DNA of 64,000 nucleotides from Vibrio qingdaonensis (GTDB taxonomy: Bacteria; Pseudomonadota; Gammaproteobacteria; Enterobacterales; Vibrionaceae): contig NZ_JAKRRY010000007.1 in NCBI RefSeq assembly GCF_026191675.1, positions 97,970 to 161,969 of the forward strand, given 5' to 3'. Shown piece after piece: positions 28,912 through 36,545 of the stretch (positions are counted from its first letter, which is position 1; every line of letters starts with the position of its first letter). A program made the translations under genes and the position numbers. Under the pieces are notes generated by a model. That model was not told the DNA's origin and made no database searches. It saw nothing but the letters and a program-made list of their open reading frames with translations.

Positions 28912-29481
28912 TTAACCTGTATAACTAAAACCAAGCAGGTAATCATCACCATTTTTAGCGGTATATTCTTTATCCTCGCTGCAAGCACTAGAGCGACCTT
29001 TAGTGTCACCTTTGATTAAACTCACCCAATGGCGAATGCCTGTCGCGATTCTTGATTCCATTTGACCAAACGTTGTACACGTTTCGAGTTGAACATCCTC
29101 TATTTCAACTAACTCAAGATACCCAGTACCTTGACGACATCCCATCGTCACTTCAACATGCGTACCACTCTCGTCACGAAATAAAATGGACTCTGGAGCG
29201 CACTTGTCGCCCACATAAGCAATAAACTGTTTCGCTTGTTTCAAGCCACTGTGTTGACCATTTTTGAAGTAAGCCAATACATGACGATAATCGATTTCGT
29301 AACTTACCACGTCTTCATGAGATCCATTGTCGAGAGGAAATAACGTATCCAGCAGTTGTTTCGCCTTTGTTTGTTTTTCCAACTGTTTATCAGCTTTGAC
29401 CATTTCTACGGCAAACACAGCTTCAGCAATAAAGGAAAGCGGGTTGTTTTGTTCTTTTTTATCAAATGCTTGCATGTTCAT
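28912..29481 (-). CDS. Unknown protein, duplicated copy A
   Basis: A 189-aa soluble protein I do not recognise. There is no signal peptide or membrane segment. The N-terminal third is helical and charged (FIAEAVFAVEMVKADKQLEK); the centre holds a strongly conserved block (DTLFPLDNGSHEDVVSYEID, then DYRHVLAYFKNGQHSGLK), followed by PESILFRDESGTHVEV and ELVEIEDVQLETCTTFG. It is roughly 75-80% identical to copy B at 29999-30571. Each copy has an AAGGA-type ribosome-binding site, its own terminator and the same palindrome about 130 bp upstream. The neighbouring DUF3612 regulator is the likely controller. Confidence 0.85.
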   Translation of the reverse strand: MNMQAFDKKEQNNPLSFIAEAVFAVEMVKADKQLEKQTKAKQLLDTLFPLDNGSHEDVVSYEIDYRHVLAYFKNGQHSGLKQAKQFIAYVGDKCAPESILFRDESGTHVEVTMGCRQGTGYLELVEIEDVQLETCTTFGQMESRIATGIRHWVSLIKGDTKGRSSACSEDKEYTAKNGDDYLLGFSYTG

Positions 29482-29589
29482 AGTCTTTTCCTTCTACGGC
29501 AATAAATCCCATTTAAAGCAAATTCCCTAGCGCTTATTTCAATTTTACATTCGTCGCTTCACTTGCTTACTATCTAGACTACCTCTTTT

Positions 29590-29640
29590 TTTACTACAAT
29601 TTCACAACAAAAATTTCACAGTGTGAATTTTACAAAACGG
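29590..29640. promoter_or_regulatory. Palindromic operator and promoter of copy A
   Basis: A near-perfect inverted repeat, AAATTTCACA-g-TGTGAATTTT (29611-29631, one arm mismatch), with a further TTTCACA half-site at 29600-29606. Downstream on the minus strand is a promoter-like pair, TTGTAG with 17-nt spacing to TAGATA. The same arrangement precedes copy B, which suggests one regulator for both. The rest of the 517-bp gap (29482-29998) holds a short tandem repeat and the copy B terminator. Confidence 0.65.
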
Positions 29641-29756
29641 CAGTAAAAAATGGATAATTATGCTCGACGGGTGACTAGAAACCGTCCAGAAAGCGTCTAT
29701 TCTTCTCACGGTTCGATGTGTAAAAAAACGAGAGAGCAGGCGTAAGGTTAAGCAGC

Positions 29757-29790
29757 GATAGAGTTATGTCACTGATAGAGTTATGTCGCT
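29757..29790. repeat. Two tandem 17-bp repeats
   Basis: GATAGAGTTATGTC followed by ACT or GCT, at 29757-29773 and 29774-29790, with a third GATA after it. It lies between the two duplicated genes. No function is evident. Confidence 0.7.
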
Positions 29791-29850
29791 GATACTAGTA
29801 TTTCACTCACCGTATAACGTAGCTTGTTCATTGACCTTTCGGTGCCCAAT

Positions 29851-29878
29851 AAAAAGGCCTCACCAAAGTTGGGAGGCC
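29851..29878 (-). terminator. Terminator for the second duplicated unknown gene
   Basis: GGCCTC/GAGGCC stem (29856-29861 and 29873-29878) followed on the minus strand by TTTTT, about 120 bp after the copy B stop. Confidence 0.8.
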
Positions 29879-29998
29879 ATTAATTGAGTGACAGGCAGTA
29901 TGCTCTCAATAATATGGATTTAGAGAAACAGCCTAGCTTGGTGGCACCACAGGCGTTTCATGATAAACCACTATTTGCTGCTTTTATTTAACTCGTAC

Positions 29999-30571
29999 CT
30001 AAAATGAAAAACTAAACCCTAACGTGTAGTCCTCGCCATTCTTAGCCGTATATTCTTTGTCTTCGCTGCTCGCGCTTGGACGACCTTCCTCATCACCTTG
30101 TACCAAGCTAACCCAGTGCCTAATACCCGAAGCATTATCCTGTTCGCTGTGGCCAAAAGTCGTACACGTTTCTAACTGCACATCATCGATTTCGACCAAC
30201 TCCAAACGACCCGTCCCTTTTCTACGCCCAATCATCACCTCAACATGAGTACCACTTTCATCCCTGAAGAGGATCGACTCTGGTGAACATTTGTCACCCG
30301 TGTAAGCAACGAACTGTTTCGCTCGCTTAAGCCCGCTATGCTGTCCATTTTTAAAATAAGCTTGCACATGCCTATAGTCGATTTCATAGCTGACGACATC
30401 CTCATGAGACCCATTGTCTAAAGGAAATAACGTATCCAGTAATTGTTTCGCCATCTTTTGTTTTTCAATTTGCTCATCGGCTTTGACCATTTCTACGGCG
30501 AACACAGCTTCTGCGATAAACGTTGAATGGTTTTTATGTAGTTCTGTCTTATCGAATGTCAGCATGTTCAT
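29999..30571 (-). CDS. Unknown protein, duplicated copy B
   Basis: A 190-aa paralogue of the 28912-29481 product with the same conserved core (FIAEAVFAVEMVKAD, DTLFPLDNGSHEDVVSYEID, PESILFRDESGTHVEV, QLETCTTFG, SSEDKEYTAKNGEDY). It is probably the parental copy because it is still divergent from the DUF3612 regulator and shares the operator region with it. Cytoplasmic, function unknown. An AAAGGAAGAG ribosome-binding site precedes the start. The conservation of the core between copies argues that both are under selection. Confidence 0.87.
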   Translation of the reverse strand: MNMLTFDKTELHKNHSTFIAEAVFAVEMVKADEQIEKQKMAKQLLDTLFPLDNGSHEDVVSYEIDYRHVQAYFKNGQHSGLKRAKQFVAYTGDKCSPESILFRDESGTHVEVMIGRRKGTGRLELVEIDDVQLETCTTFGHSEQDNASGIRHWVSLVQGDEEGRPSASSEDKEYTAKNGEDYTLGFSFSF

Positions 30572-30689
30572 AATCTCTTCCTTTTACTGCCGCTAGTCTC
30601 AAATAGAGCAAATACACTAAACAAGTGTTTAAATTAATATTCGTTTTGTGATCTTGCTTACTATGTAGACTAGCGCTTTTTTGACTACA

Positions 30690-30722
30690 ATTTCACAACA
30701 AAAATTTTACAGTGTGAATTTT
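30690..30722. promoter_or_regulatory. Shared operator of copy B and the DUF3612 regulator gene
   Basis: The inverted repeat AAATTTTACA-g-TGTGAATTTT (30702-30722), with another TTTCACA half-site at 30691-30697, ends 5 bp before the regulator's start codon. On the minus strand it lies just upstream of TTGTAG-N17-TACATA driving copy B. Bound protein there could activate copy B and repress the regulator gene. Which protein binds is inference. Confidence 0.65.
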
Positions 30723-30727
30723 ACAAA

Positions 30728-32266
30728 ATGCCGTTGTCAAAAAGCCTAATTAGACAGTCTCACTTTCTGGGGACTAAAGTTCGAAACCTCAGAAAACGTA
30801 ACCATTTAACAATGGAAGACCTCTCTACACGTTGTATTCGGGTTAACCCTGAGTGCGCGCCATCCGTCTCTTACCTATCGATGATAGAGCGAGGCAAGCG
30901 AGTGCCAAGTATCGATATGCTTGAAGTCATCGCAGAGGTTTTTCAGAAGAATCCAGCTTGGTTTCTAGACAGTGAACCAGAACAAGAGGAGATCACCCCG
31001 GTTAGAGGAAACCGTGGCGGTATCAGCGGCATGGCGCTGGAACCCAGTTTTCTTTTCTCTAACGACATTTTGCAAATTGCCATTCCTGAAATGCTCTCAC
31101 AAACTGGGATCACAGGGCGACAGTTTGCTCACCTTCTAATTCGTGCCCATCAAGAAAGCTTGCAAAACCACTTTCCTGATTTAGAGCGAGCTGCAGAAGA
31201 GGTTGGATTGAAGCGCCTAAATCTTTCCGTCGAAGACCTTATCGACATTGCTAAAAATTTAGGCCTACGAGTCCAATGGGTAAACCGTACCCCAAAAGAT
31301 GTGGTTGACGAGTTGGGTATCAATGCCAAGCAATTGGTGACCTCCTTTTTTGAGCCTCCAGGCACTATCTATCTCAATGAGATCTTAAAAGCATACCCGA
31401 CTCGGCTCAAATACGATCTCGCGGTTTACATTGGTCATAGAGTGTTACATAGCGAAGAGGGGTTAAAGAGTGTCTTAAGTGTTGGTCATCATAACAGTTG
31501 GGAGGATTCAACGAATTCACTGTCTACATCGGCGCTCAACTCACAAGATATTTTACAAGCATGGCGAGACTTTGAATCGAGCTTCTTTGCCGGCGCTCTG
31601 TTGTGTCCAAAAGTCCCATTTCGACAACTTTTGGACCGATGTGGCTATGAAATTGATGCCCATAAGCATGCTGGTGTCTCACCGTCTGTGGCCATGCGTA
31701 GAATGACCGTGGTATCACCCTACCCCCATTGGCATTACTTCGATGCTTATGGACCGGGCAAATTAAAAGCGGTATATCGCGGAAACGGAATTCCGCTTCC
31801 ATGGGGAAACATGCGAATGGTGAATGACCCATGTCAACACTGGGCAGTATTTAGACGCCTTTCAGAGCCGAGAAATGGCTCTTCTGCGCAACTCTCGATT
31901 TTAAACGTCAATGGTGAACCAAGAATTTACTGCTGTGAATCTGTCAATATGACCGATCCGGCGGGCAATAATCGAGTCCTTTGCGCAGGCATTGATCTCA
32001 ACCCCGCCATTGACGCACAAGGTGGAAATGCACTGGATATCGCCAACGAATTAAAAGGGCTTTGCGTCAGTAGCGGCGGCAGTGCCACAATACCTAGAAG
32101 CATCAAAAAGGATCTCACCACTATTTCAAAAATCCTTAATATCAACTGGATTGAACGAGGAATAGACAATGAAGCACGGTTGATTTGTTCACGAGGGGCA
32201 GGCTGCCCACGCAAACCTAGTTGCTATGAAAAATCGGACGACCAACACGAGATAATTTTAGAATAA
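30728..32266 (+). CDS. XRE-type transcriptional regulator with DUF3612 domain
   Basis: A 512-aa DNA-binding protein: N-terminal XRE helix-turn-helix (about residues 14-75, RNLRKRNHLTMEDLSTRC and SYLSMIERGKRVPS), a middle region resembling the IrrE/short-chain fatty acyl regulator group (YDLAVYIGHRVLHSEEG), and a C-terminal DUF3612-type part. The C-terminus is cysteine-rich (YCCESVN, LICSRGAGCPRKPSC), recalling the cluster-binding cysteines of related PrpR/RamB regulators; metal or Fe-S binding is inference. It is divergent from copy B. The start has no Shine-Dalgarno and sits directly after the palindrome, consistent with autorepression. Confidence 0.87.
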   Translation: MPLSKSLIRQSHFLGTKVRNLRKRNHLTMEDLSTRCIRVNPECAPSVSYLSMIERGKRVPSIDMLEVIAEVFQKNPAWFLDSEPEQEEITPVRGNRGGISGMALEPSFLFSNDILQIAIPEMLSQTGITGRQFAHLLIRAHQESLQNHFPDLERAAEEVGLKRLNLSVEDLIDIAKNLGLRVQWVNRTPKDVVDELGINAKQLVTSFFEPPGTIYLNEILKAYPTRLKYDLAVYIGHRVLHSEEGLKSVLSVGHHNSWEDSTNSLSTSALNSQDILQAWRDFESSFFAGALLCPKVPFRQLLDRCGYEIDAHKHAGVSPSVAMRRMTVVSPYPHWHYFDAYGPGKLKAVYRGNGIPLPWGNMRMVNDPCQHWAVFRRLSEPRNGSSAQLSILNVNGEPRIYCCESVNMTDPAGNNRVLCAGIDLNPAIDAQGGNALDIANELKGLCVSSGGSATIPRSIKKDLTTISKILNINWIERGIDNEARLICSRGAGCPRKPSCYEKSDDQHEIILE

Positions 32267-32282
32267 CGCAGCCTTTAGAAAG

Positions 32283-32390
32283 AAAAAAAGCCAGCCACAA
32301 AATAAGGTGACTGGCTATATACATGTGTGAACAAGAGGTGTTCACTAACAACGTCAGTTGGCTAGGTGACCCTCGGCTTAATAAGGGTCA
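32283..32390 (-). ncRNA. qrr: Qrr quorum-regulatory small RNA
   Basis: A 108-nt minus-strand RNA recognised by sequence. It starts TGACCCTTATTAAGCC, pairs to GAGGGTCA as stem-loop 1, then carries the invariant Qrr core CACCTAGCCAACTGACG and TTGTTAGTGAAC, a second hairpin GTGAAC/GTTCAC, and a terminator hairpin (32289-32298 with 32307-32316) with a T tail. Qrr RNAs act with Hfq, repressing the LuxR/HapR master regulator and luxO and activating aphA at low cell density. The extended first stem-loop resembles the Qrr2-4 type rather than V. cholerae Qrr1. It converges on the DUF3612 gene and lies downstream of ogt. Confidence 0.96.
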
Positions 32391-32400
32391 CTTTGATATA

Positions 32401-32417
32401 TGCAGATAGCGTGCCAA
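32401..32417 (-). promoter_or_regulatory. Sigma-54 promoter of qrr
   Basis: On the minus strand TTGGCACGCTATCTGCA matches the sigma-54 consensus with the GG and GC elements exactly 10 nt apart. The GC lies 12 nt before the TGACCC that begins Qrr RNAs, fixing the transcription start at 32390. Confidence 0.93.
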
Positions 32418-32491
32418 CTTTTAAACCTTCCTTTTTTTACTGTTATTGCTTAGTTTTCCTATTAACTGAATAAACTATACTCATATAATTT

Positions 32492-32523
32492 TTGCATAAT
32501 GCAATTTATTTAGCAAAATGCAA
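32492..32523. promoter_or_regulatory. Two LuxO-binding sites upstream of qrr
   Basis: TTGCATAATGCAA (32492-32504) is a perfect match to the LuxO consensus TTGCA-W3-TGCAA. TAGCAAAATGCAA (32511-32523) differs from it at one position. They are centred about 108 and 127 bp upstream of the qrr start, the normal enhancer position for LuxO-P acting on sigma-54. Confidence 0.9.
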
Positions 32524-32685
32524 ACACTGGTTATTGCAAATCGATAAAAAAGCGATATTAGCAAAATAAATATGAAACTTATCACCAAGCAACTCCGCGT
32601 TATTACCTATGACTAACAGATAGACACCATAAAATAACCACAAGCTGACACTGTAGAGGTCATAGCATGCTGCACACTGACGTTT

Positions 32686-33159
32686 TTATACTCTCTTTTC
32701 GAGATTCAATAACGCCTTTTTACGTGCCACTCCGCCGGCATAGCCCGTTAACTGACCACTTTTTCCAATAACACGATGGCAAGGCACGATCACTGAAATT
32801 GGGTTTTTGCCATTTGCTGAACCTACGGCTCTCACCGCTTTAGGGTTACCAATGTAATCCGCTAACTCTTGATAGCTCATTGAGTGTCCATAAGGAATAT
32901 CACATAACGCTTGCCAAACCTGCATCTGAAAAGGGGTGCCTTTTGCCGCAAGCGGGATATCAAAGGTCTTGCGAATACCAGAAAAATACTCACTAAGCTG
33001 TTGCTTTGTAAGTAACAAAATTGGATGGTCCGCTTGCAACTCCCCCAACTCTTCTGGTTGCGTGGTATGCTCCTCAAACCACAACCCAGTGAGCCCCTGC
33101 TCCGTAGCCTGAACTGTCACTCGCCCCAATGGGCTATCTACTACCGCATAAAATGTCAT
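32686..33159 (-). CDS. ogt: Methylated-DNA--protein-cysteine methyltransferase Ogt
   Basis: Suicide repair enzyme that removes O6-alkyl groups from guanine onto its own cysteine. It has 157 aa with the acceptor cysteine in VIVPCHRVIGKSG (residue 127), the arginine finger region KAVRAVGSANGKNP and helix-turn-helix SMSYQELADYIG. The start at 33159 makes an ATGA overlap with the upstream Ada-AlkA fusion, so the two are translationally coupled. The gene is complete. Confidence 0.96.
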   Translation of the reverse strand: MTFYAVVDSPLGRVTVQATEQGLTGLWFEEHTTQPEELGELQADHPILLLTKQQLSEYFSGIRKTFDIPLAAKGTPFQMQVWQALCDIPYGHSMSYQELADYIGNPKAVRAVGSANGKNPISVIVPCHRVIGKSGQLTGYAGGVARKKALLNLEKRV

Positions 33160-34613
33160 GAATGTTGGCTCCAACAATGTAAAGTGGCATAACTTCCCCA
33201 CGGTGAGACTCGGTTCGCGACACACGATGGGTGAAGGTCTGTGTATTTTTTTACAATAAGATCGGTGGCGAGTAACAAGTCAGGCTGAGACAAGCCACGT
33301 AGCTTCGCATAGTTAATCGTCCACGGGCCAATGCCTTTTATTTCAGTCCACAAATCAGGGGCGAGATTTACATCATTGTTAAGGGCAGTAGCGAGCCGCG
33401 ATAATGTGTCTTTTCGGCTCTGAGGCATTCGCAAAAAGCTCAAATCATGTTGAATAATTGAGCTAGGGTCAGGAAACACCTTCTGCCCTGATAAGGTTTT
33501 ATTTACCGTATCACTAAGCAAATTAACTTGCCCAATCGCCGCTTTCACAGAAACTTGCTGGCCCAGCACCGCTCTGACTCCTGCCTCCCATGTTGACCAT
33601 ACCCCCGGGATACGGATGCCGCTATGGCGTACGAGGTTTGCGTCAACGCTTGATAGATGGCTTTCAATCGCCGACAGATCCGCATTCAAATCGAACATAC
33701 GTTTAATATTACTGACCATAGAATACAGCTGTCTGGCATCTTCCACATCGAACTCGACACGAACAGTTTTCTTATTTTCGAAGTCTGCCCAAACTTTAAA
33801 CCATCCTAACGTGCCATCCAGTTCGATATAACGCTCATAAGAGTGCTCAGTCACTCGCTCGATGCCATCAATGGCTCTAAATTGATAAAATGCCAGAAGC
33901 CGATGCCAGTCATAAGCACCGCGGTAGGCAAGTGTCAACGAGTTACTTACACCATCAACACGCTGCTGCCGTCGCATAGTCGTCGGATTGAGCTTCAACA
34001 GCTTTTGAAAGGCATCGTTAAATCGGCGAGTGCTGTTGAAACCGCAAGCAAAACCAATATCCGTTACGCTCATAGAACTGCAGTGTAGTAACTGCTTTGC
34101 AAACATCAGCTGCTGATATTGTGCATACTGCTTTGGCGACATGCCAAGATGCTTTTCAAATACTTGCCTTAAATAACGACTACTTATGCCAAGCCTCGCG
34201 GCCAACTGCTCAACACTACTTTGTTGCAGCGCGCCTTGCTCGATCAAATGGATTGCTCGTCGAAATGTCGTCTCAACACCTTGCCATGCCCAAGAACTGG
34301 GCGCGCTATCTGGGCGACAGCGCAGGCATGGACGATATCCAGCCTGCAATGCCATCGGGGCATTAACAAAATACTCGACGTTCTTTTCTTTTGGTAAATT
34401 CGCAGGACAAATGGGGCGACAAAATATGCCGGTTGTCTTCACTGCCACGAAAAACTGACCGTCAAATCGACTATCCCGAGATAAGCGAGCTGCTCGGAAC
34501 TGCTCCAACCGCAATTGCCGATGATAGGCACCCTCTCGTGTTTCTGGTTCACACGTTTCATGCTCACCAATCGACAACTTACCTGTTGATACATCGCTAA
34601 AAGATACCGCCAT
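33156..34613 (-). CDS. Ada-type regulator fused to AlkA DNA glycosylase
   Basis: A 485-aa fusion. Residues about 35-105 are the Ada phosphotriester-repair domain with four zinc cysteines (GIFCRPICPAN and RPCLRCRPD). Next is an AraC helix-turn-helix (VEQLAARLGISSRYLRQVF, ACGFNSTRRFNDAF). The C-terminal half is an AlkA-like 3-methyladenine glycosylase with AVLGQQVSVKAA, the helix-hairpin-helix EIKGIGPWTINYA and catalytic aspartate in LLATDLIVKK. It should sense methylphosphotriesters, activate alkylation repair and excise N-alkylated bases. The O6-guanine function is supplied by the coupled ogt gene. Confidence 0.93.
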   Translation of the reverse strand: MAVSFSDVSTGKLSIGEHETCEPETREGAYHRQLRLEQFRAARLSRDSRFDGQFFVAVKTTGIFCRPICPANLPKEKNVEYFVNAPMALQAGYRPCLRCRPDSAPSSWAWQGVETTFRRAIHLIEQGALQQSSVEQLAARLGISSRYLRQVFEKHLGMSPKQYAQYQQLMFAKQLLHCSSMSVTDIGFACGFNSTRRFNDAFQKLLKLNPTTMRRQQRVDGVSNSLTLAYRGAYDWHRLLAFYQFRAIDGIERVTEHSYERYIELDGTLGWFKVWADFENKKTVRVEFDVEDARQLYSMVSNIKRMFDLNADLSAIESHLSSVDANLVRHSGIRIPGVWSTWEAGVRAVLGQQVSVKAAIGQVNLLSDTVNKTLSGQKVFPDPSSIIQHDLSFLRMPQSRKDTLSRLATALNNDVNLAPDLWTEIKGIGPWTINYAKLRGLSQPDLLLATDLIVKKYTDLHPSCVANRVSPWGSYATLHCWSQHS

Positions 34614-34924
34614 TTGTTGTTAAACTCCCTTGTACTGCACGACCATGCCAATAATTGTCATCGTGATCAGTACAATAAGTGTAACGCACCTTCTCATCTA
34701 CACTCGCCATTTTCGGAACTGAATATAGAAACGTGACAAACATAAAAATGTCATCACAACATCATATTTTCTTAACGATAAAAATGAAAAGTAATGGTTC
34801 GCCAAGATGTTAGCAAATCTATGTTTCATCGGGGTGAAAATACTGGTTAAAAAACCTGCAATTTCGTCGACACTTTCTATACTAGGTCAGTGTCAAACAG
34901 TTAACATGATTGCATGAGGTTATT
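34614..34924. other. Intergenic region upstream of ada-alkA and maoP
   Basis: A 311-bp AT-rich divergent region. Apart from a possible -10 (TATACT, near 34880) for maoP and its ribosome-binding GAGGTT, I see no gene, hairpin or repeat. Confidence 0.4.
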
Positions 34925-35329
34925 ATGTCTGATGTAGATTTTCGTCTTGGTAATAAGCCATTTTATGACAACAACAAATTTCGCCGTGGCTTTGCAAAAT
35001 CTGGTGACTTTACGTTAGCCGAAGAAGAGATTTTAATTCGTTATGGTGCGACTATGAATCAACTCGAACAAGGTGAGATAGCACCTGAAAGCGTAGTCGA
35101 ACAACACTTTTTGCTGGTCATGCAAGATGAAAGACAGGCTGAAACTAAGCTCGAAAAAGCATGGGTCAAGTATATTCATTTAGCTCGCGATCGACGACGA
35201 TTTCACACATTAAACGCTAAAAAGCCAGTTGAAGCTGAAGCGAATCGCGACGACGATGACGACTACCAACAAGATGACGTGTTGGACGACAGTTTAGTCA
35301 CTGAGGACTCAGATATCGCCGATAGATAA
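34925..35329 (+). CDS. maoP: DUF413 family protein (MaoP-like)
   Basis: A 134-aa protein with the DUF413 core FRRGFAKSGDFTLAEEEIL, RYGATMNQLEQGEIAPES and EKAWVKYIHLAR, matching E. coli MaoP, which organises the Ori macrodomain of the chromosome. The C-terminal 35 residues form an acidic tail (RDDDDDYQQDDVLDD). The start at 34925 (MSDVDFRLG) follows GAGGTT; an ATG five codons upstream is less likely. A single-gene transcript seems likely. Confidence 0.85.
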   Translation: MSDVDFRLGNKPFYDNNKFRRGFAKSGDFTLAEEEILIRYGATMNQLEQGEIAPESVVEQHFLLVMQDERQAETKLEKAWVKYIHLARDRRRFHTLNAKKPVEAEANRDDDDDYQQDDVLDDSLVTEDSDIADR

Positions 35330-35342
35330 CGCTCAAATTATC

Positions 35343-35362
35343 AGCCGTCATTCATGACGGCT
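35343..35362 (+). terminator. Hairpin after maoP
   Basis: Perfect 8-bp stem AGCCGTCA/TGACGGCT with a 4-nt loop, 14 bp after the maoP stop. The T tract is poor (TGATTACTT). Confidence 0.6.
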
Positions 35363-35462
35363 TGATTACTTCATTCTATGCACGCCTTTGTGATTTGTTG
35401 CTAACACGGTGTTCTTCATAAATTCTGCACGACTCATCACAGTTTTCGTTTCAGCTAGATAC

Positions 35463-35472
35463 TTGTATACAA
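35463..35472. promoter_or_regulatory. Candidate GntR operator before its own gene
   Basis: Perfect palindrome TTGTATACAA, of the kind bound by FCD-subfamily GntR regulators. The same 10 bp recurs at 48785-48794 in the urate/allantoin gene promoter region, linking both ends of the purine locus. Confidence 0.65.
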
Positions 35473-35527
35473 AGTAAAGTATTATTGTTCTATTAGTTCA
35501 TATTTTGTAAACGAGTACTGTTACCTG

Positions 35528-36262
35528 ATGGCAAGCCTGAAAAACTCTGTAAACACAAACATTAAAACCAAGGTGGCGGGGCAAACCCAAGATGACGTGG
35601 TCTATTGCCATATCTTTGATGCCATTTTAGAACAACGCCTACCACCAGCGACGAAGTTGAACGAAGAAGCCTTAGGCGAAATTTTTGGTGTTAGCCGCAC
35701 GATCATACGCCGAGCACTACTCCGCTTGTCATTGGAAAAAGTGGTCGATATTCGCCCCAATCGAGGTGCTATTGTTTCAGCGCCTACTGTCGATGAAGCA
35801 AAACAAATCTTTAAGGCGAGAGAAGTGATGGAGCTGGCAATCACTGAGCTAGCAGTCAACAACGCAACCCCAGCTCAAATCGCCGAATGTCGAAAACTCG
35901 TTGCCAAAGAAAACAAAGCCTTTGCTGTGAATGACTATGGTTCGGGCCTGCGTTTGTCCGGCGAGTTCCACATAAAATTAGCTGAAATGGCAGACAATGC
36001 GCCATTGTTAACCTTCCAGCGTAGCCTTGTGTCGCAAACATCACTACTGATTGCGCAATATGAAACTGGCAGTCACTCTAACTGCTCTCTAGATGAACAC
36101 ACAGGGCTTCTCGACGCGATTGAATCTGGTGATGAACAACAAGCGCTAAACTTAATGAAGGAGCATTTAGATCATATACGTTCTAAGTTGAACCTCGACA
36201 ACGCCACCACCTCAAATGATTTGCATGTCGTTTTCTCCGATCTCCTTAAAGCAAAATCCTAA
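35528..36262 (+). CDS. GntR-family regulator (FCD type), probable purine catabolism regulator
   Basis: A 244-aa transcription factor. The N-terminal winged helix (about residues 20-85, LNEEALGEIFGVSRTIIRRALLR and VDIRPNRGAIVS) is followed by an all-helical FCD ligand domain with metal or ligand residues EFHIKLAEMA and DEHTGLLDAIESGD. It stands directly before xdhABC-guaD in the same orientation, so it probably regulates purine use in response to a purine or its degradation product. The effector cannot be told from sequence. Confidence 0.88.
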   Translation: MASLKNSVNTNIKTKVAGQTQDDVVYCHIFDAILEQRLPPATKLNEEALGEIFGVSRTIIRRALLRLSLEKVVDIRPNRGAIVSAPTVDEAKQIFKAREVMELAITELAVNNATPAQIAECRKLVAKENKAFAVNDYGSGLRLSGEFHIKLAEMADNAPLLTFQRSLVSQTSLLIAQYETGSHSNCSLDEHTGLLDAIESGDEQQALNLMKEHLDHIRSKLNLDNATTSNDLHVVFSDLLKAKS

Positions 36263-36460
36263 TGCTTGCAGTGCCTCAGCAAAAAGAGGCGCTGCGCGAC
36301 TCCCCTAAGTCCCCCCCCTTTCTACCGCCCCACGCGCTAACAAATAATTAACACCACCCAAAAAGTGTTAACTTAAATAATATCAGCAACTTACCCAGAC
36401 CACCCCATTAGGAATTACAACTCCCACTATATTGATGTTGCCATTTTGTAAGAAAATAGT

Positions 36461-36518
36461 TGACCGGGCGGTCAGTTTGACTAATTATTGACCCAAAGGT
36501 CAGAAAAAATAATTAGTC
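36461..36518. promoter_or_regulatory. Paired palindromes upstream of xdhA
   Basis: Two perfect inverted repeats TGACC-N4-GGTCA at 36461-36474 and 36489-36502, centres 28 bp apart, so not quite on the same helix face. The second is framed by an 11-bp inverted repeat GACTAATTATT/AATAATTAGTC (36479-36489 and 36508-36518). They lie 30-85 bp before the xdhA start and are probably operators; the protein is unknown. The remainder of 36263-36460 holds only a weak GCCTC/GAGGC hairpin after the GntR gene. Confidence 0.7.
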
Positions 36519-36545
36519 TCTAAACGTCTTACACAAGGAGGTCTC

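Noticed and set aside
32492..32523. TTGCAT palindromes as operators of the DUF3612 regulator
   Set aside because: First considered because related regulators bind TTTGCAAA-like sites, but spacing, the LuxO consensus match and the sigma-54 promoter plus Qrr RNA downstream explain them better.
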